From: Treponema_I sp045631425
Lineage (GTDB): Bacteria; Spirochaetota; Spirochaetia; Treponematales; Treponemataceae
Length of the DNA: 64,000 bases
Reading direction: 5' to 3'
Assembly: GCA_045631425.1 (NCBI GenBank)
Contig: JAZQUR010000085.1
Location: 55,324-119,323 of the forward strand
The notes under the pieces were generated by a model that was not told the DNA's origin, did no database searches, and was given only the letters and a program-made list of their open reading frames with translations. Of the stretch, positions 24,958 through 33,713 are shown piece after piece. Each line of letters opens with the position of its first letter. The first letter of the stretch is position 1. The position numbers were made by a program, and so were the translations under genes.

Positions 24958-26307
24958 TTATTCAATAATCGAAATCCAATCCTTGCTTTTAACTTTCATC
25001 AATCCCAAAGCTAACCGAATTATCTCTTCGAAACAAATTGCAGTGTAAACAAGCAAAATATCCCACTTAAAAACGAAGGCTGAAATCAACCCAAGTGGAA
25101 TCCCGATTCCCCAAGTTCCGATTAAGTCTAAAATCAAAGTGTAGCGAGTTTTTCCGCCACTTCGCAAAACCCCGCCTAACATCACCATATTTGAAACTTT
25201 TACCCATAAAAAACAGGCAAAAATCACTAGCAAAGATTTTGTGTAGGTTTTTACTTCATCAGCCACGTTGTAAAAGTTTAGATAAATTGAGCCAAAAAGC
25301 ACGATAATCAATCCTAAAATCAAACAACCTATTACGCATAATTTGAAAAAATCCCAAGCAAGTGTGTAGGCTTCTTTTGTCTTCTTTGCGCCTAAGTTAT
25401 TTCCAATGATAACCCCAGCAGCTGCCGCAAGTCCGCTGAAAAATCCAACACTCATTCCTTGAATAGGGAAGGTTAGTGTCATGGCAGCTAGAGAAATTGT
25501 ACTCATGTGACCGTAAATTGCTGAGTAAATTGCGTCTCCTAAAGCCCAGAAACATTCGTTTCCGATAGCTGGTAAAGTCGTGATTGTAAACTTTTTGTAA
25601 AACTGCTTTTCCAACTTCGCTTTTACTGCCAAAGATAATCTAGAAGGATGTTTGGTTTTCTCAAGATAAATGATATTAACCGTAGCTTCTATAAAAATGG
25701 CAATTACAGTTGCGATTGCAGCCCCTTCTACGCCATAAGCTTTTATTGGTCCAAATCCAAAGATAAAAATCAAGTTTAACAAAGTGTTCGAAATAACAGA
25801 AATAAATCCCGTAATCAAAGTGATTTTAGCTTTTCCCGTACAACGTAATATTGCAGAAATAGAAATTGAAAATAACTTCGGAATAAATCCAAATGCTGTT
25901 ATAAAAAGATAGTTTGCACCGGCGCCGACTACATTTATATCATTTGAAAAAAGTCTCACAACAGTTGATGGAAAGAACAATCCCGCAATTAAAAAAGGTA
26001 AAATACAAATCAAACCTTCTATAATTGCAATTTTCATAACAGAACTGTGCTTGTCTTTTGTTCCTGCCCCCTCGTACTGGGATGTATAAATTGATGCAAC
26101 AGCACTTATTCCAGAAAGTGAGTACACCATAATAAACATAAGGCGAGTTCCCAAGTTTACAGAAGCTACTGCATTTTCCCCAAGTTGTCCAATCATAATC
26201 TGATCAATCATTCCCAACGATGACTGAATCAAACTCTGAATCGAAATTGGCAACGCGATACTTAATAAAGTCTTAAAATCAAGTTGTTTGATAAATTTCT
26301 TGTTCAT
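24958..26307 (-). CDS. MATE family efflux transporter
   Basis: A 449-residue polytopic protein with about twelve hydrophobic segments in two MATE repeats. The first begins LLSIALPISIQSLIQSSLGMIDQIMIGQLGENAVASVNLGTR and the second FWALGDAIYSAIYGHMSTISLAAMTLTFPIQGMSVGFFSG. MATE pumps export cationic drugs, metabolites or signalling lipids using Na+ or H+ gradients; the substrate cannot be read here. I choose ATG 26307 (MNKKFIKQLDFKTLL) because the in-frame ATG at 26343 falls inside the promoter -35 region. Divergent from the malE-type operon and sharing an operator-like palindrome with it. Confidence 0.9.
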   Translation of the reverse strand: MNKKFIKQLDFKTLLSIALPISIQSLIQSSLGMIDQIMIGQLGENAVASVNLGTRLMFIMVYSLSGISAVASIYTSQYEGAGTKDKHSSVMKIAIIEGLICILPFLIAGLFFPSTVVRLFSNDINVVGAGANYLFITAFGFIPKLFSISISAILRCTGKAKITLITGFISVISNTLLNLIFIFGFGPIKAYGVEGAAIATVIAIFIEATVNIIYLEKTKHPSRLSLAVKAKLEKQFYKKFTITTLPAIGNECFWALGDAIYSAIYGHMSTISLAAMTLTFPIQGMSVGFFSGLAAAAGVIIGNNLGAKKTKEAYTLAWDFFKLCVIGCLILGLIIVLFGSIYLNFYNVADEVKTYTKSLLVIFACFLWVKVSNMVMLGGVLRSGGKTRYTLILDLIGTWGIGIPLGLISAFVFKWDILLVYTAICFEEIIRLALGLMKVKSKDWISIIE

Positions 26308-26314
26308 AATTTTA

Positions 26315-26343
26315 TAAATAAACCGGTTTACTTGATTTGTCAA
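26315..26343 (-). promoter_or_regulatory. Promoter of the MATE gene, overlapping an operator-like palindrome
   Basis: Minus-strand TTGACA (26343-26338), 17-bp spacer, and a weak -10 TATTTA (26320-26315). This puts the start site at the ATG. The 12-bp perfect palindrome TAAACCGGTTTA (26319-26330) lies in the spacer. Confidence 0.45.
26319..26330. promoter_or_regulatory. Operator-like palindrome O1
   Basis: TAAACCGGTTTA, a perfect 12-bp palindrome with the central CG typical of LacI-family operators. A near copy occurs at 26457-26468. Confidence 0.5.
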
Positions 26344-26414
26344 TGAAGATTTTTTGATATAAGGGATGATAAAAGAAAAAAAGAAAAAAATATTACGAAT
26401 TTTATAAAAAAAAT

Positions 26415-26443
26415 TTGACAGATAAGAAATTATGGAATAAAAT
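26415..26443 (+). promoter_or_regulatory. Upstream promoter of the sugar ABC operon
   Basis: TTGACA (26415-26420), 17-bp spacer, TAAAAT (26438-26443). The second operator-like palindrome begins about 7 bp after the predicted start site. Confidence 0.5.
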
Positions 26444-26456
26444 TAAAACATTGAAG

Positions 26457-26468
26457 TAAATCGGTTTA
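26457..26468. promoter_or_regulatory. Operator-like palindrome O2
   Basis: TAAATCGGTTTA differs from O1 at one position. The two centres are 138 bp apart, compatible with looping, and O2 sits just downstream of the predicted promoter at 26415-26443. Confidence 0.45.
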
Positions 26469-26550
26469 GTTCCTGCTTATTAGGAAATAAATCTGATGAG
26501 CACTTTACATCTAGATTTTCGGAATTCTACTAAAAAAGTTGAGAAGAATT

Positions 26551-26580
26551 TTGACAAAACTATTGATGTAATGTTATAAT
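26551..26580 (+). promoter_or_regulatory. Second promoter of the sugar ABC operon
   Basis: TTGACA (26551-26556), 18-bp spacer, TATAAT (26575-26580). It leaves a leader of about 200 nt that contains TATAATG/CATTATA and ATAAGTTA/TAACTTAT hairpins before malE. The second of these is followed by a short T-run and could attenuate. Confidence 0.65.
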
Positions 26581-26789
26581 CAAACAGTATAATGTGTTTG
26601 CATTATAAAAGACTTGTTATTTATTGTACGTTGTACATAGATAGTTAGTTGTTCGCTAGAGATTTTACTCTATAAGAGATAAGTTAAGCTTTCGTAGAAA
26701 TCCTAACTTATTTTTGAGTTTTATCTAATATGCAAATTATGAGAATGAAAGTTCTCTTAGTTTTTTTTTGTTCAAAACAGGAGGAAAAT

Positions 26790-27986
26790 ATGAACAAGAA
26801 GTTTATGGCTGCAGTTCTACTATTAGCAGCATGTTTCATGGTTTTTGCTAATGGTGCACAAGAATCATCAGACAAAATCGTATTAACAGTATGGGAATCA
26901 GCTCAAGGTCCAGATGAATTCATCAAACAAGCTGGTGCTGCTTTCACAGCAAAATACCCTAACATTGAAATCAACTACGTAAACGTAGAATCAAATGACG
27001 CATCTAACCAAATCGCTCTAGATGGTCCAGCTGGCGTTGGTGCAGATATTTTCTGTACACAACACGACCAAATTGGTAAATTAGTAACAAACGGAAATAT
27101 CCTTCCTGTTGCTAATCCAAAAGCTATTCAAGGTTCACTTCTAGGTGCATGTATCCAAGGTGCTACATATAACGGAACAATGTATGGTTACCCAGTTGCA
27201 GCTGAAACATACGCTGTATACTATAACAAAGATCTTATCTCAGAAAAAGATCTTCCAAAAACTTGGGATGACCTAGCAAAATGGTGTGCAGATTTCCAAA
27301 AGAAAAATCCTGGTAAACAAGGTTTAGTATTGGATGTTGGAAATGCTTACTACTCAATCATTTTCGCATCAGCAAAAGGTAACCGTCTATTCGGTGAATC
27401 AGGAACAGATTTCACATCATCATACCTAAATACTCCAGCAGCTATCGAAGGTATGAAAGTATTCCAAAACCTAAGAAAAGTAGGTATCGATGTTCCTGCA
27501 GCTGATATGACAGGTTCAATCGTTGACGCATCTTTCACATCAGGTCTAGCAGCAATGGCTATTTCTGGTCCATGGAATATCCAAAATTATGCTAAAGCTG
27601 GTATCAACTACGGTGTAGCTCCACTTCCAGCAATGCCAGGTGAAAAAACACCTTCAGCATCATTCTCTGGTGTTCGTTGTATGTGGGTTTCAGCATACAC
27701 AGATTACCCAGAAGAAGCAGCTAAATTTGCTGAATTCTTAGTTTCTGACGAAATGCAAAAACTACGCTATGAACTAACAGCTCAATTACCATCAATTGAT
27801 ATGAAATTAGATGATCCAATCGCTTTAGGATTCCTAAAACAATTAGACTATGCTTACCCAATGAGAACTGGTCCTCAAATGGATAAATACTGGGAAGTAT
27901 TTGGTGCAGCATCTTCTAACATCTGGAACGGTGCAGACGTTGCAGCAGAATTGGCAGCAGCTGATGCAGCTATTATCGGTAAATAG
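26790..27986 (+). CDS. malE: Sugar ABC transporter substrate-binding protein (MalE-like)
   Basis: 398 residues, family 1 extracellular solute-binding protein for maltose/maltodextrin-type sugars. A signal sequence (MNKKFMAAVLLLAACFMVFANGAQES) contains both an LAAC lipobox-like site and an ANG-A type cleavage site, so lipidation is uncertain. Mature motifs are LTVWESAQGPDEFIKQAGAAFTAKYPNIEINYVNV, YGYPVAAETYAVYYNKDL, GLAAMAISGPWNIQNYAKAGINYGVAPLPAMPG and SSNIWNGADVAAELAAADAAI. AGGAGG precedes ATG 26790. It heads the operon, separated from the permease genes by two hairpins that probably keep its expression higher. Confidence 0.93.
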   Translation: MNKKFMAAVLLLAACFMVFANGAQESSDKIVLTVWESAQGPDEFIKQAGAAFTAKYPNIEINYVNVESNDASNQIALDGPAGVGADIFCTQHDQIGKLVTNGNILPVANPKAIQGSLLGACIQGATYNGTMYGYPVAAETYAVYYNKDLISEKDLPKTWDDLAKWCADFQKKNPGKQGLVLDVGNAYYSIIFASAKGNRLFGESGTDFTSSYLNTPAAIEGMKVFQNLRKVGIDVPAADMTGSIVDASFTSGLAAMAISGPWNIQNYAKAGINYGVAPLPAMPGEKTPSASFSGVRCMWVSAYTDYPEEAAKFAEFLVSDEMQKLRYELTAQLPSIDMKLDDPIALGFLKQLDYAYPMRTGPQMDKYWEVFGAASSNIWNGADVAAELAAADAAIIGK

Positions 27987-28003
27987 TTGTTAAACTGATG
28001 TTT

Positions 28004-28032
28004 CTAGTAGGCGAGTATATCTCGTCTACTAG
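28004..28032 (+). terminator. Intercistronic hairpin after malE
   Basis: CTAGTAGGCGAG pairs with CTCGTCTACTAG (12 bp, one G-T). There is no T-run, so it more likely protects the malE mRNA 3' end than terminates. Confidence 0.65.
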
Positions 28033-28067
28033 TGTTTTAAAGCTAAATTATTAGCATAAGGATTTTT

Positions 28068-28101
28068 ATCGGACTAGAATATTTTAGCTCCGATTTTTTT
28101 T
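28068..28101 (+). terminator. Partial terminator between malE and malF
   Basis: ATCGGA-CTA pairs with TAG-C-TCCGAT, followed by TTTTTTTT. An intrinsic terminator inside the operon, 13 bp before malF. Leakage through it would give more malE than malFG mRNA. Confidence 0.75.
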
Positions 28102-28113
28102 AGGGGAAACAAT

Positions 28114-29436
28114 ATGGCTAAAATCTTGCCTACAGACGGAAGCGCAGAAAAGAAAATTACAATTACTGCTTCCTGTTTTATGGGATTAGCTCATTTATTA
28201 TATTTAAAAGACTATATTAAAGGTGTTTTTTTTGCTCTTACTGAAATTATTTTCTTAATTTTTTCACCAGCTATAGTAAAAAAGATTATTGGTCTTATTA
28301 CCTTGGGAACACCTCATCCGGAATTATCAATTAAATTGCGTGATAACTCTCAATTCATGCTTATTGATGGTATATTAATTCTTGCATTAGTTGCAATTTT
28401 TGTGGTTGTATATGTTTTATCTGTTCGCAGTGCTAAATCAGTTTATCGCGAATATTGTAGAAAAAAAGCATTTTACTCACAATCTGTATTGATGAATAAA
28501 ACACTTGGTGCTTCATTCCCTATTTTTGGTTTAGCTCCAAGTTTTATCATACTTGTAGTATTTGTTGTGGTACCTTTGTTGTTCTCAATTTGTGTTGCTT
28601 TCACAAACTACTCATATCCAGGTCATATTCCACCAAATGATACTTTTGATTGGGTTGGATTAAAAAACTTTACAGATCTTTTAGGTTCTGATAATAACTG
28701 GACTGCAGGTTTTGCACGTGTTGCTACATGGACAGTTATTTGGGGTGTTTCTGCAACATTTACTTGTTATTTTAGTGGATTGATTGTAGCAGTTTTACTA
28801 AAAGAAATACATGTTAAGATTGCACCTATATTTAGATTTATCTTCATTCTTCCTTATGCTGTTCCTGGTGTAGTAAGTTTGATGGTATGGAAGAACTTGT
28901 TAAATGGTACATTCGGACCAATTAACAAAGGTTTGATGCAACTTGGTTTGATTTCAGAAGCAATTCCATGGTTGTCAGACGGAACAATGGCTCAAATTAC
29001 ATGTATTATTATTAACATGTGGGCTGGTTTTGCATACTTTATGCTTCTTTCTATGGGTACAATGACAGCTATCCCTCAAGATATTTATGAGGCAGCTGCA
29101 ATTGATGGTGCTTCAAAAGGTCAAATTTTTAGAAAAATTACTTTACCAATGGTTTTGTATCAAACAATTCCATTAATTATTATGTCATTGTCACATAATA
29201 TAAATAACTTCGGTGCGATCTTCTTCTTGACTGGTGGTAATCCTGTTAATGCCGATAGTACCACAACTCAAGCGGGTTCAACTGACTTGTTGATTACTTG
29301 GATTTATAAGTTAACAGTTAATATCCAAAAATATGACTATGCTTGTGTTATTGCTTGTCTAATCTTCTTAGTACTTGCACCATTTGCTATCTTTAACTTT
29401 GTAAATACTAAGTCTTACAAGGAGGGTGAAGTATAA
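28114..29436 (+). CDS. malF: Sugar ABC transporter permease (MalF-like)
   Basis: 440 residues with an N-terminal extension of about 140 residues carrying two extra membrane segments (one around LLYLKDYIKGVFFALTEIIFLIFSPAIVKKI) before the six-helix permease core that begins at LAPSFIILVVFVVVPLLFSICVAFTNY. The EAA loop that docks the ATPase is YEAAAIDGASKGQIFRKITLPMV. Tandem with malG, stop and start overlapping by one base. No ATPase gene is in this operon, so the subunit must come from elsewhere, as with shared MsmK/MsmX-type ATPases. Confidence 0.93.
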   Translation: MAKILPTDGSAEKKITITASCFMGLAHLLYLKDYIKGVFFALTEIIFLIFSPAIVKKIIGLITLGTPHPELSIKLRDNSQFMLIDGILILALVAIFVVVYVLSVRSAKSVYREYCRKKAFYSQSVLMNKTLGASFPIFGLAPSFIILVVFVVVPLLFSICVAFTNYSYPGHIPPNDTFDWVGLKNFTDLLGSDNNWTAGFARVATWTVIWGVSATFTCYFSGLIVAVLLKEIHVKIAPIFRFIFILPYAVPGVVSLMVWKNLLNGTFGPINKGLMQLGLISEAIPWLSDGTMAQITCIIINMWAGFAYFMLLSMGTMTAIPQDIYEAAAIDGASKGQIFRKITLPMVLYQTIPLIIMSLSHNINNFGAIFFLTGGNPVNADSTTTQAGSTDLLITWIYKLTVNIQKYDYACVIACLIFLVLAPFAIFNFVNTKSYKEGEV

Positions 29437-30281
29437 TGAAAGTAAATAATTATGCAGTAAATATTATCAATAAAACACTGATTTATGCTTTCTTTGTTGT
29501 TCTTTCTTTTATTGTTTTGTACCCAATCGCTTTCTGTATTAGTGGTGCATTCAGTCCTGGAAATAACATTACAAGTTTGAATGTTCTTCCATTTACAAAT
29601 GGTTTTACATTAGAACACTTTGAGCACTTATTTAAAGAAACTTCATATTTTATGTGGTTTAAAAACACCCTTTTTATTGCATGTATGACATGTATTTTTA
29701 CTGTTATTTTTGCATCATTGGGTGCTTACGTTTTCTCAAGATTTAACTTTACATTTAAGAAACCTTTTATGTTAAGTTTGCTAATCTTGCAGATTTTCCC
29801 AAGTTTCGTTGGAATGATTGCTATATATGTTATCTTGCTCCGTATGGGACTTTTGAATAATCTTTGGGGATTGGTATTGGTTTATGTTGCTGGTAACATT
29901 CCTTATAATACATGGCTTGTTAAGAACTATCTTGATACTATTTCAAAGAACCTTGACGAAGCTGCTCGTATTGACGGTGCAAGCCACTTCAGAACATTCT
30001 TTACAATCATTCTTCCTGTTGCTAGACCAATTCTAATTTTCTTGGCTATTACAAGTTTTATTGGTCCATGGATGGATTTTATCTTCCCTAAGATTGTTTT
30101 GAGAAACAACGACGTACAAACTCTTGCATTGGGATTGCAGACATTTGTTTCTGATAAGAAAAGTGACTTTACAACTTTCGCTGCAGGTGCATTGATTGTT
30201 ACAGTTCCATTTGTATTCTTCTTTATGCTAACACAAAATACTTTGATTACAAGTTTTGGTGGCGCAGCTGTTAAAGAATAA
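29436..30281 (+). CDS. malG: Sugar ABC transporter permease (MalG-like)
   Basis: 281 residues and six membrane helices. The EAA loop is LDEAARIDGASHFRTFFTIILPVARPIL (about residues 170-197), and the C-terminal FGGAAVKE is typical of MalG. It forms the transmembrane heterodimer with the preceding permease. The start overlaps the malF stop (TAATG) and GGAGG lies upstream. A strong terminator follows, which closes the operon without an ATPase gene. Confidence 0.94.
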   Translation: MKVNNYAVNIINKTLIYAFFVVLSFIVLYPIAFCISGAFSPGNNITSLNVLPFTNGFTLEHFEHLFKETSYFMWFKNTLFIACMTCIFTVIFASLGAYVFSRFNFTFKKPFMLSLLILQIFPSFVGMIAIYVILLRMGLLNNLWGLVLVYVAGNIPYNTWLVKNYLDTISKNLDEAARIDGASHFRTFFTIILPVARPILIFLAITSFIGPWMDFIFPKIVLRNNDVQTLALGLQTFVSDKKSDFTTFAAGALIVTVPFVFFFMLTQNTLITSFGGAAVKE

Positions 30282-30312
30282 TATTAGTCAGCTTTATAGT
30301 TGATTAATTTTT

Positions 30313-30350
30313 AAGGTGTCCAACGGTTTCCTCTTGGACACCTTTTTTTT
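30313..30350 (+). terminator. Terminator of malE-malF-malG operon
   Basis: AAGGTGTCCAA pairs with TTGGACACCTT, followed by T8. Confidence 0.92.
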
Positions 30351-30516
30351 GTTTAAATCAGTGATTTTTGTCATAGAAAAATCAGAAAAAAAATGTTGAT
30401 AACATATTATTTAAAATAATATCGAAAATACATACTTACTTGTATAAAGCATAAAAAAACTGTATTATTCTACAAAATATATTTAAGTGGAATTTATCCA
30501 CAAGAGGAATGAAAAA

Positions 30517-33303
30517 ATGAAAGGTATTGAACTTGAAAAAGCCTACAATCCAAAGGATTTTGAAGATAGGCTTTACACTCGCTGGGAGACAGAAGGATAT
30601 TTTAAACCTTCTTCAGATGAAGATTCTCCAATCCACGACAGATGTAAATGTTGTAATCAGAGTACCTATGCAGTCGTCATTCCTCCTCCAAACGTAACTG
30701 GTGTTTTACACATGGGACACGGTTTGAACAATACATTGCAAGATATTGTTGTTCGTTATCACAGAATGAAGGGCGACGATACTTTGTGGCTAACTGGAAC
30801 TGACCATGCTGGTATTGCAACTCAAAACGTTGTTGAACGTCGTCTAAAAAAAGAAGGCTTACGTCGTCAAGATTTAGGACGTGAAAAATTCCTAGAACGC
30901 ACATGGGAAGTAAAAAAAGAACACCATGAAATTATCTCAAAACAACAAAGAAAACTTGGTAACTCTGTAGAATGGGGTAGAGAACGTTTTACAATGGACG
31001 AAGGTTTAAGTAAGGCTGTTCGTGACGTTTTCGTTACTCTATACGAAAGAGGATTGATTTACAAAGGAAATTATCTTGTAAACTGGTGTCCAAGTTGTGG
31101 AACCGCTTTGGCAGATGACGAAGTTGAACACGAAGATACACCAGGTGCAATGTATCACATGTACTATGAAATCTGTGATAAGGACGGAAACTCTGTTTCA
31201 ATTCCTTCTGTAACTTTAGAAGACGGAACAGTTTTTGCTGGCGGAGATAAAATCGAAATTGCCACAACTCGTCCAGAAACACTTTTTGGTGATACAGCTG
31301 TTGCAGTTCATCCAGAAGATCCTCGCTACACAGCTCTTGTTGGAAAATATGTAAAACTTGCATTAACCGATAAAATTATCCCAGTTGTTGCAGATACATA
31401 CGTTGAAAGAAACTTTGGTACAGGTGTTGTAAAAATTACTCCAGCTCACGACCCTAATGACTGGGAAGTTGGAAAACGCCACGATTTACCAATTCTAAAT
31501 ATTTTAAATCCAAATGGAACATTAAACGAAAATGTACCAGCTAAATATCAAGGAATGTCTTGTAAAGAAGCTCGTTCTATTGTAATTGCAGATTTGGAAG
31601 CAGCTGGACTTTTCAAAGAAGAAGAAAAAATCACACACCCAGTTGGACATTGTTATAGATGTCACACTGTAGTTGAACCATATCTATCAGAACAATGGTT
31701 TGTAAAAATGCAACCTTTGGCAGACAAAGCATTAAAAGCTTGGCGTGATAGTGAAATTATTTTCTATCCAAAAAAATGGGAAAACACATATTGTCGTTGG
31801 CTAGAAGGAATTCGTGACTGGTGTATTAGCCGCCAACTTTGGTGGGGACACCGTATTCCTGTTTGGTATTGTCCAGATTGTGGAGAAATGATTGTAAGTC
31901 GCGAAGATCCAGAAAAATGTCCAAAATGTGGATGTGAAGCTGGAAAACTTCAACAAGATCCAGACGTACTTGATACTTGGTTTAGTTCTTGGTTGTGGCC
32001 TTTCTCAACATTAGGTTGGCCAGAAAATACAAAGGATTTAAAAAAATTCTATCCAACTACAGCACTTGTAACAGGATTTGACATCATTTTCTTCTGGGTT
32101 GCTCGTATGATTATGGCTGGGCTTGAATTTACAGGAAAAGCTCCTTTCCGAGATATTTACATGCACGGTCTTGTTCGGGATAAACAAGGTCGCAAAATGT
32201 CAAAATCTCTTGGAAACGGAATTGACCCACTAGAAGTAATCGATGAATTTGGTTCTGACGCTGTAAAATATACTTTGAGTTATATGTGTGCTGGTGGACA
32301 AGACGTTCTAATCGATAAAGACTCTTTCAAACTTGGAAGTCGTTTTGCAAACAAAATCTGGAATGCTTCTCGTTATCTTTTAGGAAATCTAGAAGGCAGA
32401 AATCTTGTTCCAGTAAAAAAATCAGACTTAACTGAACTTGATAAATGGATTTATGGTCGTCTTGATAATGCAGTTCGTTCTGTAAGAAGTGCATTGGAAA
32501 GCTATCGCTACAACGACGGTGCAAGTGCATTGTATGAATTCTTCTGGACAGAATTCTGTGACTGGTATGTTGAAGCAACAAAACTTTCTTTCTGGAATGG
32601 AGATGATGCCGAAAAAGATAGAGCAGCTTCAGTTCTTCTAAATCTTTTGGAAGAAAGTTTAAGACTTTTACATCCATATCTTCCATTTGTTACAGAAGAA
32701 ATTTACCAAAAACTTCCATTGGCTGAACTTGTTGCTTCAAGAAAAGCTGCTGGTGAAGAAAGCATTTGTACATGTGATTACACAGGAATGTTGATTGCAG
32801 GCCCTTATCCAGAAATTGATGATTCTAGAGTTGATACAAAGGTTGCAGAACGCTTTGAAACTTTACAAGAGTTAATTCGTTCAGTTCGTGCTTTACGTGC
32901 AGAATGTGGAATTGGACCAGAAGTAAAATTAAATGTTGCACTTGTAATCACAAAAGGCAGTAGTGCTGAAGTTTGTAAGGAAAAAACAGATATTATCAAA
33001 CTTTTAGCAGGAATTGGTGAAATCGAATTTGTAGAAAGCAAAATTGATGGCGCTATCGGTACTGTTGGAAACGGATTTGAAGCATTTATCAAAATTGATG
33101 GTTCTGTAAACGTTGAGCAGTTAAAGACACGTTTTACAAAAGAACTTACAACAGAAAAAGCATTTATTGCAAAAGTTGATGCAAAACTTGCTGGAAAATT
33201 TGCACAAAATGCTCCAAAAGAAGTTGTAGAAGCTGAAAAAGAAAAACGTGCAAATGCAGCTCGTCGCGTTGAAAAACTAGAATCATATCTACAAAATCTA
33301 TAA
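30517..33303 (+). CDS. valS: Valyl-tRNA synthetase
   Basis: Class I aminoacyl-tRNA synthetase, 928 residues from ATG 30517 (AGAGGA upstream, preferred over 30487). The HIGH-type motif is PPPNVTGVLHMGHGLN and the KMSKS motif is GRKMSKSLGN. The CP1 editing domain includes ATTRPETLFGDTAVAVHP. Zinc-binding cysteines occur in NWCPSCGTAL and YCPDCGEM/CPKCGC. The C-terminal arm is a coiled coil (LAGKFAQNAPKEVVEAEKEK onward), the usual ValS tRNA-binding tail. No T-box leader is seen. Confidence 0.97.
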   Translation: MKGIELEKAYNPKDFEDRLYTRWETEGYFKPSSDEDSPIHDRCKCCNQSTYAVVIPPPNVTGVLHMGHGLNNTLQDIVVRYHRMKGDDTLWLTGTDHAGIATQNVVERRLKKEGLRRQDLGREKFLERTWEVKKEHHEIISKQQRKLGNSVEWGRERFTMDEGLSKAVRDVFVTLYERGLIYKGNYLVNWCPSCGTALADDEVEHEDTPGAMYHMYYEICDKDGNSVSIPSVTLEDGTVFAGGDKIEIATTRPETLFGDTAVAVHPEDPRYTALVGKYVKLALTDKIIPVVADTYVERNFGTGVVKITPAHDPNDWEVGKRHDLPILNILNPNGTLNENVPAKYQGMSCKEARSIVIADLEAAGLFKEEEKITHPVGHCYRCHTVVEPYLSEQWFVKMQPLADKALKAWRDSEIIFYPKKWENTYCRWLEGIRDWCISRQLWWGHRIPVWYCPDCGEMIVSREDPEKCPKCGCEAGKLQQDPDVLDTWFSSWLWPFSTLGWPENTKDLKKFYPTTALVTGFDIIFFWVARMIMAGLEFTGKAPFRDIYMHGLVRDKQGRKMSKSLGNGIDPLEVIDEFGSDAVKYTLSYMCAGGQDVLIDKDSFKLGSRFANKIWNASRYLLGNLEGRNLVPVKKSDLTELDKWIYGRLDNAVRSVRSALESYRYNDGASALYEFFWTEFCDWYVEATKLSFWNGDDAEKDRAASVLLNLLEESLRLLHPYLPFVTEEIYQKLPLAELVASRKAAGEESICTCDYTGMLIAGPYPEIDDSRVDTKVAERFETLQELIRSVRALRAECGIGPEVKLNVALVITKGSSAEVCKEKTDIIKLLAGIGEIEFVESKIDGAIGTVGNGFEAFIKIDGSVNVEQLKTRFTKELTTEKAFIAKVDAKLAGKFAQNAPKEVVEAEKEKRANAARRVEKLESYLQNL

Positions 33304-33319
33304 TTTTTGTTAGTTCTTA

Positions 33320-33359
33320 AAGAGGGATTGTTGAGAAATTGACAATTCCTCTTTTTTTT
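33320..33359 (+). terminator. valS terminator
   Basis: AAGAGGGATTGT pairs with ACAATTCCTCTT, one G-T, followed by T8. Confidence 0.9.
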
Positions 33360-33432
33360 GTATTAGCAAATATTTATCTTAAAAATCTTTGAAAATAGAT
33401 AAAATTGTTGTCTTTTGAGGTGCTAATTTCTG

Positions 33433-33463
33433 TTGTTTAATGTGATTTTATCATGGTATAATA
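33433..33463 (+). promoter_or_regulatory. Promoter of the HD-hydrolase gene
   Basis: TTGTTT, an 18-bp spacer and TATAAT followed at once by a second TATAAT-like box. It would give a leader of about 240 nt before the ATG at 33714. Confidence 0.4.
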
Positions 33464-33469
33464 TAATCG

Positions 33470-33713
33470 GGTTCTTCGCTTTTGCAATGGATATTGCAAA
33501 ATAATGTAGTTCTAATTTTAAAAAGGTAGGTGAAGGAGCGGCATAAAATAAAAGGTTTGCGTCGCAAATCTTAAAGGCATTTTTAATTTTCTTGGGGGCA
33601 CAAAAAAAATTATTAATCGATAAAAAGTTTCTATTACAAAATATTTTTGTTTTAGGTTGTGATAGAGATTTTGCCTAATTTTTTTATTTTAAATTTTTAT
33701 TAAGGAATAAATT
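33470..33713 (+). promoter_or_regulatory. Long hairpin-bearing leader of the HD-hydrolase gene
   Basis: No convincing ORF. It contains TTTTGCAAT/ATTGCAAAA (perfect 9-bp stem, loop GGAT) and GGTTTGC/GCAAATC (loop GTC). The second resembles module 2 of the four-hairpin leader element and is followed by TTAAAGGCATTTTTA, similar to the sequence after the hairpin at 9034-9067. No known riboswitch recognised. Confidence 0.45.

Noticed and set aside
33530..33574. 14-codon GTG ORF in the HD-hydrolase leader, Lys/Arg-rich
   Set aside because: AAAAAGGTAG could serve as a ribosome site, but the ORF is very short and overlaps a hairpin. Too little to support it.
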